A stretch of DNA of 64,000 bases, from NCBI RefSeq assembly GCF_949628215.1, contig NC_134284.1, forward strand, positions 434,001 to 498,000, written 5' to 3'. Source of the stretch: Phalacrocorax aristotelis. Taxonomy: Eukaryota; Chordata; Aves; Suliformes; Phalacrocoracidae. Positions 33,201 to 45,800 of this stretch are shown one piece after another. Both the position numbers and the translations under genes were made by a program. The notes beneath the pieces were generated by a model that was not told the origin of the DNA, made no database searches, and saw only the letters and a program-made list of their open reading frames with translations. How positions within the stretch are numbered: the stretch's first letter is position 1; each line of letters starts with the position of its first letter.

Positions 33201-36154
33201 CATGACCTACTGAACCTCTGGGAAGAGTAGTATTAGCCTCCGTCTGGTCTGCTGCCTTCTTGGCTTGGGTCTGGCAACTGCAGCCCTGCTGCCCAAGGAC
33301 CAGCACAGGCGCTGTGGTGCAGTGTGTCCCCAGGGTGCCTGTGGGGCTGCTGCTCCCATAAAAGGAGAGGAGACATACAATGAGATCGCTGAAGTCAAGG
33401 ACACCCCGCCCCCGCTGCAATTAGGCACCTAATAAACTGGCTGCTTCTCCGATTCAGCAGGTTCCCCAGCTCCACTTCAATCCACTTGGAAAACTAATCT
33501 ACCGAGGACTAATCCTGGGATCTGTGACTGGCATTAGATTCCATGAAAGCATTGACTATAGAGAACGTTTTCCATCATACCCAGGAGCTGCTGCTCAGGA
33601 TGGATTTCAAAATGCCTACAGATGCATGTTTGCAACAGCAAGCCTTCAGGCTGACTCACAGGCAGATGACTTCTATTTAATGAGAGATCACTTCCGAGGT
33701 CACCAGGGCCCATGCCGCAGACTGGCTCTCATGCAGGAGTGATGGAGTTTCTTGTCACAAAATGAAATATTAGGGTAAGTGTCACGAAGGTCAGATAAGT
33801 AATGCACTTCCTCTCAAGTGAGGATGGTGGCTGCTGGTTCCTCTCATGTTTGTGGTGCTGCTCCTTCAGGCTTCCCCAAGCTGTCATGCCACCACATAAT
33901 TGGTATAAAGGAGTACTGCTGCTGTCACTTACCCAGCTTGTTTCACACAATTGGATTTTCTTTTCTGGGTTTTCTATGCCTTTAGCTTTGGTTCTGCCTG
34001 AACACTCAACTATGGTTGGAATTGTAACCAAGAAGCACCCAACAAAGAACAAAAAAGAGCAGCTGCCTATATATGCTGCTTAGCTTTGAGTGCAGTGGAG
34101 GAGATGACAGCTGCCCGGGTTGGACTCCTGAGGATGGAAATGGCCCACATAAGGCCAAAAACATATTGAGTGAAAAGATATCTGCCCAGGAGTCAGCCTC
34201 CGTGACAGCACAGGGAGGAAGGCTAGATGCCAGTAGGTCTGTGATGGCTGTATAAGACACCCTGTGCAATTAGGAGACTTGTTTTTGATGAACAGTTGCA
34301 ACAGCCAAGAATGGAGAGTCTGTAACTCCCCTGTAGCAGTAGGATGAGTGTGGGGGATGTAGGAACTGCTAAATGGGATGAGGGGATTGTTGCCTTTCAT
34401 CTAAGCTCTTGTCATTGCCCCTTACAACTTCAAGATAAAGAACAGGCCTTTGGATCTAATCAGGCCTTGGAGAAGCAGCCAGGCTGACATGTTTCAAGGC
34501 TTTCAAGCCCTCTGGATTCATTTTGGTCTAATCCCTGTGTAGTTAATTTTACTTCCCAAAGCCCTATTGCTCTGTCACAGGCTTTTACTTGCATCCCACC
34601 TCAGGCACATGTGGTGCTGGTGGGTAACCTTGCAGAGGTGCTGCATCCCACCACAGGTGCCTGGGTCCATCAAATCCCCTGTGCACTGTGGGCTCACGAA
34701 GGCAACTTGGGGTCCCCTGGCCTGAAGGTGCAACCCCAATATGAGCAGTTACTACTGTTATCATGGCAGAAAATTCCTCCGGTGTCTCTTATTGAACTTC
34801 ATTTCCTGCCTCGTTCTGCCAAAGCTCCCGGTTTCCATGGAAATTATTTATTCCTTTAAATAGTTCTCATTCAAAAACAATATCATAGGTCCTTCTCTGT
34901 TCTTGGTTTAATTAAAAATAACCTACTCCTTTCCTGGCATTGATTTTGGCTGAAGCAGTTGGAGTTGGACACTAGCCTCCAACCTCCCTTATCCGTCCTC
35001 ACTCCCACCCAGAGACAACCCTCCTGCCTCTCTGTCGCTCACTGTAACCCCTGAGGTCTGTCCTTGGCCCTTCCTGACCTGTCCTAAGGAGAAACCTCAT
35101 GCACGTGGGTCTGGAAGGAAAAGGCAGAGAGGAGGAAAGAAGGAAGCTGCTGAGCTCCCGCAGGACAGCACCGCACAGCCTGACATCCATCCAGCACTGG
35201 AAGAGGCGCCAGATGCCCTCCATGGCTCTGTTCTTGAGTTTCCTTGCTGTGAGCAGGGAGGCTTTTGAGAAATAAGAAGCCCCATGAGAACAGCATGGCC
35301 TGTGATAAACCAGTCTATAGTGCATCACTCATCATTGCAGCCCGGATGTTCAAATAAGCTGCCAAAAGGGAGCTTTTCCCATCTTCCTCAGTACTTGGTT
35401 TCCAAAACAGATTTTTTTTGTTGTTTTCCCTCTATGAGTGGAGCAAGCACTTCTAACCTGAAAACTGGAAACAAAACAAAAAATAAAGACATTAAAAGGC
35501 TAAACTGCATATTTGGTATGTTTTAAAGTGTCCATTTTATTGCATAAAAGTCTGAACAGGCAGCCTGGTCTCCATATAACAGGGACCAGTCAGTGTTTCT
35601 TGGGACAGTTACTTCTTGCTTTGCATAAAGAGGGAGAGAGAGCATCTGGTTTCTCTGCTTCATTTTAAATGCCAATGCTTATTTTGTTAATACAGTTATG
35701 TTCCAATTTTCCTTACATGCTGTAGAAAAGGAATGCTTTGGGGTTCTTCTAGATACAAGCACATTAGCTTGGTTGTTTTTAAGGCAGTAGCAAATGTGCT
35801 GAGAGCCTGGAGGGCAACCATCAGCGAGGAGAGTGGACTGTGGGAAAAGTGAATTCCCATCTATGAAATTAATTTCTGATTTACTGCAGAAATTTTCTGA
35901 CTGCATTAACTGCAGCCAGCACTGGCTTAGAGTGGGAGAGGGACAAAAATCTGTCTATGAAAAATAAAAGTATATGATACAGTCTCCCAAATGCCCTTTG
36001 CTCAGGCACACAATACAGCATCCCAGGAATGCCAGGTTGCTAATCCAGAAGGGCAGGTATGAGGTACACTTCATTCTGCAATACTCAGGCTGAGAAGTCA
36101 TTTAAAGTGGTTGCACCACCTTTTGAATGAACAGTGAAATTCGTCCTTATAAGG
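30296..36154. other. Intergenic stretch between CR1 copies, no gene recognised
   Basis: The sequence is moderately GC-rich with many overlapping short open frames on both strands, as expected at this composition. None has recognisable homology. There is no transposon signature that I can support. A perfect CArG-type sequence (CCTTATAAGG, 36145-36154) sits at its right edge, next to the CR1 boundary. Confidence 0.65.
36145..36154. promoter_or_regulatory. Consensus CArG box (possible SRF site)
   Basis: CCTTATAAGG fits CC(A/T)6GG exactly and is self-complementary. ACTN1, about 19.7 kb downstream, belongs to the cytoskeletal class often driven by SRF, so a role in distal regulation is conceivable. 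A single 10-bp match in 64 kb can arise by chance. Confidence 0.3.
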
Positions 36155-38294
36155 TGGAATTCATCCTGCTAGGAGGAATCCCGTGGGCTAGGGCTCTGGA
36201 AGGCGGGGGGTCCAAGGGAGCTGGACAGTATTCAAGGACCACTTCCTCCGAGCTCAAGATCGGTGCATTCCCAGGAGGAAGAAGTCAGGCAGAGGAGCCA
36301 GGAGACCCGCATGGATGAGCAAAGAGCTTCTAGAGAAACTCAAACAGAAGAAGGAGGTTCACAGTATGTGGAAAAAGGGACTGGCCACTTGGGAGGAATA
36401 TAGGAATGTTGTCAGAGTGTGCAGAGATGCGACGAGGAAGGCCAAGGCCCACTTGGAATTAAACCTGGCCAGGGATATCAAAGATAACAACAAGGGCTTC
36501 TTTAAATACATCAGCAGTAAAAGGAAGACTGGGGATGCAGCGGGCCCACTGCTGAACAAGGAAGGGGTCCTGGTGATGCAGGACGCAGAGAAGGCGGAGT
36601 TGCTGAATGCCTTCCTTGCCTCGGTCTTCACTGCTAAGGCTGGCCCTCAGGCATCCCAGCCCCCAGAGGTGAGAGGAAAGTTGGGACACAGGAAGACTTA
36701 CCATCGTTTGAGAAAGACTGGGTCAGAGATCACCTCTGCAGACTGGATCCTCGCAAATCCATGGGCCCTAAGGGGATGCACCCGCGAGTGCTGAGGGAGC
36801 TGGCGGATGTTGCTGCTGAGCCACTCTCCGTCATCTTTGAAAGGTCGTGGAAGACAGGAGAGGTGCCCGAGGACCAGAGGAAAGCAAATGTCACTCCCAT
36901 CTTCAAAAAGGGCAAGAAGGAGGACCTGGCAAACAGTAGGCCAGTCAGCCTCACCTCCATCCCCGGAAAGGTGATGGAGCAGTTCATCCTGGAGGTCATC
37001 TCCAGGCATGTAGAGGACAAGAAGGTTATCAGAAGTAGGCAACATGGATTCACCAAGGGGAGAGCATGCCTGACCAACCTGATAGCGTTCTACGATGGTG
37101 CGACCGGCTGGGTCAACGAAGGCAGAACAGTGGATGGTGTCTATCTCAACCTCAGTAAGGCATTCGACACTGTGTCCCACAGCCTCCTCACAGGCAAGCT
37201 AAGGAAGTGTGGGTTGGATGAGTGGACGGTGAAGTGGATTGAGAACTGGCTCAACAACAGAACTCAGAGGGTCGTGACCAATGGGGCAGCGTCTGGATGG
37301 AGGCCTGTCACTAGTGGTGTTCCCCAGGGGTCTGTGCTGGGTCCAGTCCTGTTCAACGTATTCATCAGTGACCTGGATGATGGGATAGAGTGTAACCTCG
37401 GCAAGTTTGCTGATGATAGCAAGTCGGGAGGAGTGGCTGATACACCAGAAGGTTGTGCTGCCATCCAACGAGACCTGGACAGGCTGGAGAGCTGTATCCT
37501 GATGAAATTCAGCAAAAGCAAGTGCAAGGTCCTGTGCCTGGGGAGGAACAACCCCAGGCACCAGTACAGGCAGGGCCTGAACTACTGGAAAGTGGCTCTG
37601 TTCTCTGTTGAAAAGGACCTGGGAGTGCTGGTGGACAACAAGCTGACCATGAGCCAGCAACATGCCCTTGTAGCCAAGAAGGCCAATGGTACCCTGGGCT
37701 GCATTAAAAGGAATGTGGCCAGCAGGGCGAGGGAGGTTATCCTCCCCCTCTGCTCTACCCTAGTGAGACCACATCTGGAGTGCTGTGTCCAGTTTTGGGC
37801 CCCCAGTTTAAGAAGGACGTGGAACTCCTTGAACAAGTCCAGCGGAGAGCTACCAAGATGATCAGGGGACTGGAGCATCTCCCATATAAGGGAAGGCTGA
37901 GAGACTTGGGTTTGTTTAGCCTGGAGAAGAGAAGACTGAGAGGGGATTTCATAAATACCTATAAATATCTGAAGAGTGGGTGTCAGGACGATGGGACTAG
38001 GCTCTTTTCATCAGTGCCCAATGACAGGACAAGGAGCAGTGGGCACAAGCTGGAACACAGGAAGTACCACCTGAATATGAGAAAAAAAGGTCTTTACTGT
38101 GCGGGTGCCAGAGCAGGGGCACAGGCTGCCCAGGGAGGTTGTGGAGTCTCCTTCCCTGGAGACATCCAAAACCCACCTAGACGCGTTCCTGTGCCCCTGC
38201 TCTAGGTGTGCCTGCTCAAGCAGGGGGCTTGGACATGATGATCTCCAGAGGTGCCTTCCAACCCTTAGCATTCTGTGATTCTGTGATTCTGTGA
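36155..38294 (+). mobile_element. CR1 LINE, 5'-truncated, long ORF2 remnant with altered RT motif A
   Basis: The copy starts near the ORF2 linker (GGIPWARALEG, just upstream of the RT). It encodes WKKGLATWEEYRNVVRVCRD and FFKYISSKR in one frame (36315-36794). After a frameshift near 36700-36760, a 366-codon open frame (36761-37861) covers most of the [44 protein letters not shown] and FADDS. Motif A reads YLNLSKAFD where the family has YLDFSKAFD, so the catalytic Asp is Asn (codon 37148-37150). Further frameshifts near 37800 and 38090 precede the 3' UTR, which ends in three GATTCTGT-type octamers at 38272-38294. It is a dead copy of a different subfamily from 850 and 12186. Confidence 0.93.
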
Positions 38295-40224
38295 AAAGCT
38301 CCGAGCTCTGCTGTTAGAACACTGGAATGCGAGCACCACAAGGATTGCTTTGCTTCATGTGAGTCCCTTATCTGAGAAATTGGTGGTAAAAGTGAAGAAG
38401 TTCACATGACACAAGAGGAATTTCTCCCTTATCTAAAGGAAGATGGAGATGCGCAAGTCAGAGGTACAACACACAGGATGACTTATGAGGAGGAAATGAT
38501 GTAAAGGGGCCAGATGGTTTGGAAATCTGCCTGTGTGTCCTGTTGACAATTGTGCGTGCCCTATTTTGTGCTTTGGAGAATTGTATTGACATCAATACAA
38601 TATCAATTTTAAAAACATTTGATTGGAAGCTTGAATCTGCTGACTGTAGGGCAAAGCAACAAAATCCAAAGTCTTTAGGGACCCTCAAATTATGCCAGCC
38701 CTAGTTTTGACCTCGCTTTGACATTGAACTGGGAGAAAGTGAGGGAGGATTTTGACATAAACCTTTTAATCTATCAGTTATTCGTCACTTCCTTTAGGCA
38801 ATTTTTCCTGAAAGTAGCAGCCTCTATGCCTCTTAAAATACAGTGGGGGAAGATGCTGTGCTATCAAAATGATTCATTTACCTCTTACCAGACACCCACA
38901 AAGTTTTCCTGGAAGAGATTTTTCAATCATTTAAACCTTTGTTTTAAGATTACTTGTTTCCTTTACAAATAAAGAGGAAAATGCTACCTCTTGGTATAAA
39001 ATATAGGCACGCCAAGTGTTAAATTCCAGCTATTATTTCCTCCATACCCTTTTCAAAACCTGGCCAGAAACTTCTTGCGTAGTTGCAAGAAGCCTGTGTA
39101 GTCCTCAGCTTCTCTCAACATGTCACTTTAGACAGTGTCTCTCCATGTGCTCCCTGGTTAAGCTTCCTAACAAAACCCTCCTGCTTCCATCCCTTATGCC
39201 ACTGCTTCTGGGTATTTCCTGTTTTACCTCTTTACTGTCCTGTTGAGGTAAGGGCAGCGGGCAGCCTCATCCACCTCCAGTGCCCTTCCCTGCCCAATCT
39301 GCCACCAGTCTTGCACTGGTGGGAGATGTTGTCCACCTTTTGGGCATTCAGAGGAGAATATCAAATAGAGGTCAAAACTAGGGCTGGCATATTTTGAGGA
39401 ATTCCTAATATCGGACAGACCTAAACACCACTAAGGTTCCCACTGGGAGCACATGACCTGATGGCCCCAATAGGGAGACAATGGGCCCAATATGTCCTTC
39501 CTCCTTTCTTTTCTCTGGTTCTCTACAGCCTCTCCTTCTCCACGTTTCCTTTTGCCTGGTCTCAGTGCTTGGCTGAAACACTGCTTACCTACCCAGCACT
39601 GCATGATGGAGAGCCAGACATTACATCTTTCCTTGCCCAGTCTGTGGACTCCATTACAAGGCACAGGACTCCTGGTGAAACCAGAGGAGCTGTGAGGGAA
39701 GCACCGCAAGCTCACCTGGTCTCTGGGCAGCACAGACCCAAGACACTCTCTGTTTGGCCAGGAGTTCTCCAAGGCAAAAACCAGGTACCACAAGAAGACG
39801 TCACCAGCAGTAGTGTAGCTGTGGTGCTGTGAGGCCATGCTATGGCAGATACTGTCTTTCAGACATGGTTTTTTATCAAAATAGCTTGTCTTTCATGAGG
39901 AACTCAGAACATGTTTTTTTAAAGAACAGCCCTGGACTATTATCAAAGACAATGTGGCCACTAGAAGTAGCATAATGGGGCTCAGCGTGACTTGCTTTTT
40001 TCCAGAACAGTGGCCTTTGTTCTGGTGGCACTGAAGACAGTTTGGGCTCTTACCAATTGCCATTTTTATATAAACCGGGGAAGAAATAAAACAGAACCTG
40101 ACTCCTTAGCTGGGCGGAGCTGCAGTGGTTTCTGCATTGCTGGTGTGACTAAACTGTGGCAAAAACACAATCCAGCCTCTCAAGGCAGCAGATAAGATTA
40201 ATAAGAAAGTGTTAGTGGAATCAT

Positions 40225-40335
40225 GCTTTTTTGGCCTGAGTAACCTGCTGGCCCTGCTCTGAGCCGGTGGTTAGACCAGATCTTCTCCAGGGTCCTTTAC
40301 AACCTGAATTATCTGATGGTACTCCAGAATGATAG
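40225..40335 (+). mobile_element. Degraded CR1 3' end
   Basis: The block GTGGTTAGACCAGATCTTC, CAGGGTCCTTTACAACCTG, AATTATCTGATGG aligns with the CR1 3' UTR (GGTTGGACTAGATGATCTCCAGAGGTCCCTTCCAACC...ATTCTGTGA), with many substitutions. It is much older than the other copies. The upstream limit is not visible. Confidence 0.6.
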
Positions 40336-42812
40336 ACTCCTGCTGGTCTGCAGAAAAATTTGTCCTGAACTTTCACAGATATTAAAACAGAATAGGATTC
40401 AAGCTCTTAATGCCTTTTTACATTATAAACCTGGGGCCTGATGTGGTTTTCTGGGTTTGTTTTTAAGCAAACCATGTGGAACAAGCAAACCCAGGGCCTG
40501 CCCTGGTGCAGACCTCCCCACCAGCCAACCCTCCTGGCCCTGCGGCTCAGCCAGTTCCTCCCACCCGCAGCCCATGCATGTGCACGTCCTCCCTGAGGGC
40601 AAGACCCTGCGGTGGCAACTCTTTCCAAGTCTCCCCATTGGAGCTGGAAGGAGCAAGAGACATGCCTGTAGCTAGTAAGTAAAATGCAAGACCTGAGTTT
40701 TTCTCAGCAGGGCTGAGTGTGGACTGAATTCTGCTTCTGCTCTTCCAGGGGAGACAGAAGGCAGATACTAGCCCTGTTCCTTCTTCAGGGTATCCATCCC
40801 AGGCTTATGTGAAAATAGAGACCCACACTGGTTCCAAGCTGGTTGGAATGTCATCTTGTGCCTAATAAAAGGGGATGGTGCAAATGTGAGAGGGCACTAG
40901 CACATGCAGCATGGGGTTGTGCTCAGGGGATATGGCAGTCCTTGCTTTGAAACGCTTGCATCAACGGTGGCCATGGAGAGCTGGGAATCTCTGGGCTGAT
41001 TGTGCAGGCAGAGCACGGAGGGAAACAGACCTGCTGCCAGGAGGGACGAGTTTGCTGCAAGGAGGTTGGTACTTCTGCTGAACCAGGCTGGAGAGGCATG
41101 GCAGGAATTTTTCAGCCATTCGCACCCATCTCTAATTTTCTCCCACCAAGCCTCTAGCAGAGCTGAAGTCTATCGATGTTTAAGAAGTTCTTGGAGCTGT
41201 TTTCTTCTCTCAGGGTGTTCTAGATGTATGCAATACACTGAGACTATGCTCCCAGGAACTGTTCAATGGGCTGAATTTTGTAAATATAAATGCTAAGTCA
41301 CAGATAAATTAACAAGGCAGATGATAAGCAGGTACAAGAGAAAACCCTACTGTAAATCCAAGGTGTGCCTCTTCTGTAGCTTTATTTGGGAATCAGGAAG
41401 AGGCCAGCACTCAGTCCTGTTCAAGGTAATAGTAGTTTTGCTATTGGGCACACACAATTTGGACTAGGCCTGGACCCTCTTTCTCCCTCTCTCTTTTTTT
41501 AATTGTTCTTCCCATAATTACCACTATTGTTGTGTGTAGTTTTTTTTTTTCCCTTGTGAAAGTTTTCATTACTTGAGTGCAAAAGCTATGATGCAAATGG
41601 GAGTCACTCCCAGAACATGCCCAAGGGCTGTGATGAGACGGGTCGTACTGCAAAATAAGAAGGGTCGGGGGATCCATTTCAGACCAGCCAGTATCTGTGA
41701 AGATGATGTGCCATCACTGTGCTGCAAAAGAAATGCAAGCACCATCAGCCTTAGTCATACCCCAGAAGAACCTGCATAGCTGGGCTGGGACTCGCCTCTC
41801 CTCTGTGGTGGTCCTATAGGAGGGGTTGGCCTTTCTCTCCCTGGAGCTACTAGAAAGGTCTGAGCAAACAAGGAAACTGTCAGCAATTGCACCGTGCTGA
41901 GAAATGTCCAGAAGCAACAAATTGCAAAACATGGCGCAAATGGAGAGGCTTGTGCCCTCCACTTTGTTTTTCACTTCTAGGGATCTCAGGTGTCATGCAC
42001 AAAGAGACCAGATGTCTGCAGACAGCCCCGTGATATTTACATTTTATTTTTAGCTAAGGCAATATAACTTGTGGCTAATTTGCTGGTTTAAGAAAACAGA
42101 ATCAGAGAGGAGTGAGATTATTTATGTGTTTCAGCGAGACCCACACAGCCTGTTCCAGCAGCTCTACAGCCCCAGCCTAAGCCCCTGGGTTGAGGGCCTG
42201 TGCATGTAGATATCACCATGCTGAGAGCTGCACACAGCTCAACTATTAGCAGACACTATTTGAGCATGTTATAAAGTGATATTCCAATAACCTTAAGCTC
42301 ATATATTCTCCACTTTCTTCTCACTCAAGTCAAGCAATAGTGCTAAACTGAACTCAGCACAAGGGACACCTGGGTACCTTTCAAAATCCAAAATTGAGCC
42401 TTGCTTGAGTCAAGTGATAGAGAAGTATTTATATTTATTTTCTACCATGTCAACTGTGTACTTTTTGCATTGCCTGTCATTCAAAGAATGGCAACTTAGG
42501 AATCCAGGGCAAAGGAGGGGGATGTTTGGTTAGTTTTTTGCCTTAGCAGAAAACCATCCCTGAATAAAGAGCCTGGAAACATGATTAATCCCAAAGATGT
42601 AGGTTTCAGAAATTATGAGTATGTGGAACAGAGTCTATACACAGATCTGTGATGGAAATTATTTCCTAGTTTTGTCTGCTAAGAGTCACAGGGTGTCCCA
42701 ATGAGGTGCTGTCAGCACAGACCTTAACCAGAACTTCCCAGAAAATCCCTTCATCAACGAAGTTAGTATTTGTGTAGTGCTAAGGCTGAATTTGGCACTG
42801 CCTTGGCAGCAG

Positions 42813-42834
42813 TTTGCAAATGGATAATTTGCAT
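42813..42834. promoter_or_regulatory. Paired octamer-like (POU) motifs
   Basis: TTTGCAAAT (42813-42821) and ATTTGCAT (42827-42834), the reverse complement of the exact octamer ATGCAAAT, are spaced five bases apart. They lie about 13 kb upstream of ACTN1. This is sequence-match evidence only. Confidence 0.25.
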
Positions 42835-45800
42835 GTAAGTTGCCTTAGGTTCATAGTCAAATATTCACACTTTTTTGATTTCCATTATTCTTCTGAGTGC
42901 CAGGTAGTTGAGGTACTTTAGGTGCACTTATATATACTTGGATCTGAAAGAAACAGAGGGGTTAAAATATGCTTCATTGGCTGTGGGTGGAAGTCTGTCA
43001 GTGGAGAACCAGAATTGTTTCTCTGAGAGCATAGTGCTGGATCTGGACCTGAGATGGCTGTGAGCATTAGGAAATACAGAACTGTACCTATTAGTAGTTG
43101 TAAAGATTTGCAGTAGGAAAGAATATATTTCACTGTATTTCACAAACAAATATTGTCAATTCATTTTATACAATTGGCAGCTTTCTTAATTTTTTCACAT
43201 TTTCCCCTTCAAAAACTACTTACTGTTTAAAAAGGGAAAAACTGCCTTTACGAACAGACAGGCAGACTATGCCACAAGGGTTTTTCTTTTATGTGGGTGT
43301 TTCTATAGAGAAAGACTGATTCTAATCCAGGGCTTTCATCCATGGGGTATCTCAAGAACCATCTAAGTTCATCTATGACAGCAGAGAACCTGGAACAGGA
43401 CCTCATAAGAAATAATCAGGATATTTCACAAAATCTCAGTATCTTGGCATTTCCAGTTCCTCTCTGACAGACTGCAGCACTGTGAACAGTGTGTTCCACA
43501 GACACTGGGTGTCAGAGGGGTGTTCAGAAGGACAGGATAGTGCCACAACCTCAGCCCCAGACCTACTGAGTCTTAGAGTAAGACCAGGTCACTTTCTTTT
43601 TCTTCCCAGGCTTGTATTTTCATCATTACTTTCCAAAATCCTGGCTGATGCAGTAGCTGAAAGATGCTCTTTTTAGCTCAACCTTATGAGGGAGGGTAGG
43701 GATTGCCTGTGGCTCTTCACCACAACAGTACAAGAAGCCTTTCCGAGGCTCATGCTTCGTTAGCTTCTCCAGCTGTAATCATTTGGGTACAATGTATATA
43801 ACCTGTGCAACGATTACTGCAAGAGAAAGATCCTTGATACACCCAGGGTCTGTGCACTGCCATCAACCGTGTGAGACTTTGTGCTGGCCCTGACTACAAC
43901 TCTGTTTCCAAATGACCACAAGCTCATTATCACAGGAACTGCTGCAATAAAAATACCCTATGAGATGAGGAGAAAGAGGCTAGCACACTGACCTCTTGGC
44001 TCATTCTCGTCATCTTTCTTTTCCCCAGATGGGGATGTCCTCACTTCTTGACCAATGACTTTGAGGCAGTGGTGGCTGCTTGGGGTCAGGCTGCACATCG
44101 CCAAAACACTGAGATGGAGGAGGAGACCATGGTAACAAGCCACTTGGCTGGAGAACGGACCTCGACTGAGTGGAAAAATACTGTGGTCAGGCATCAGGAT
44201 ATACAGCAGCCACAGGGCCACCTCTGCAGGTGAGACTGGCCTTCTTCTTCCAAAGGACAGGCAGCAGCTGCCACCATGAGACTGAAGCCTTTTGCCCTGC
44301 CTCTCTGTCTTTGCAGGGTTTGTTCACCTGGAAGATGCTGTTTGGAGATGGGGAGGTGACACTGGGGATATGCTTTGGAGAGCCTTGGTTTCATACCTGT
44401 AGCCTTTCCCAGATATTTTTCGTGGAGGTGGATTCCAACTCCTCCCTGTAAATGGAAGAAAACCAGATGTTTCCCACCCAGTGTGTTTTGGGCCAAGGCT
44501 TGCACAGGACAGATGAGATGAGGCTAGTGATTCAGTGACAGAGGAGCTGTGCTAGGCATGTGCCAAGGCTGCAACCACCTCTTCCTAAGGCCCTCCCTTG
44601 CCCAGGGTGAGGGGCAGTGGGTTCCACTGCGTCAGCCCCAAGGCCAGAACCCTCCTCCCTGTGATGGGGCTCCCACCACACCCCCAGATCTCAATGCCAA
44701 GCGCTCTGACAGCACTGCTCTCACTAAATATATAGGGTCAGAGATATGCTGCCCTGGGCCTCCAGCACACAGACAATAGAAATCCGAGTGCAGCAGTTCT
44801 TAGGCTTAAACATCTCCATTTCATAGCTATAGCAGCATGAATGACTATGGGTTTGCTCTGATGGCCGTGGCAGGGTTGTTCTCCCTCTCAAATGCTCACA
44901 TGCTCTGTGCTTCCCAGAGCCTGTTGCCCTCACAGGCTGCCTCCTGGTCAGTTGAAAGTGCAAGTGCTGAAACCCTGTCCCGTTCTGGTCTGTGAAAAGG
45001 GTGTGGTAGGGATGTTTGGGGTCTTTTTGGCCAGGAATAGTGATGGTGAGTTTCCTATTGGCCATAACACAAGAGAAAGACGCATCTTCCTTTACATTAA
45101 CAAGTTGCTCTCCTTTTTCAGCAGGGGAAGACCCAGGGGAGCTGTAAGGGCAGCTTTCGCTTTTCAGAGAGGAAAGCACCACCACTTTCCGCCTGTGTGC
45201 TGGAGGGCAATATAAAGCAGTGCATCTTTACACAGACAGTTATTTAAATAGCACAGATGTCTGGAGCAGTCAGACCACCCTCAAACTTCCCACCCAGTAT
45301 TTCTTCCTCTTGCCCCCAGGCTTGAGTCTGGCCCTCTATTTCTCAGCTTCGGTCATAAGAGCTTCCCATTTTGGCTCGGGACAGAGCACAGAAGGAGCCA
45401 TGGGAGAGCTGGGCACTGCAGGAGGGGGGGGCGAGAGGAGCTGCCCCAGGGATCCAGCAGCAAGCAGGCGGTGCAGGCCTGGGAGCCTCCAGCCGGTGGG
45501 ATGACATCACCCCCACTGCGGCTTGGCGGCCGCTGTGCTCTGTACAAGGCTGGAAGGTTTCCACGTTTCCTTCCCTGCTGCCATGCTGGGGCGGGGGTGG
45601 GGGTGAGCCTGCTTGCAGGAGTCAGCCTTACCATAGATGGTTGTGAAAACCTTCAAGCTCCCAGCCAGGCACCCTGGGGCCAGGCACAGCCCTGGGCAGG
45701 GGTGAGGGAAAGCCGGGGCAGGCAGGGCCTGGTTCTCAGCTCTTATCCAGGTACTGGCCACTGCTGGAGTAAGGGAGAGAGCGAGCTGGTAACATGGAGC

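Noticed and set aside
33524-33742. 72-codon + frame with fairly protein-like composition
   Set aside because: No homology recognised, no clear splice sites at its limits, and short enough to be chance.
44724-45185. 153-codon - strand frame
   Set aside because: Composition is unstructured, there is no family signature, and the similarly placed + frame 44892-45215 is equally open.
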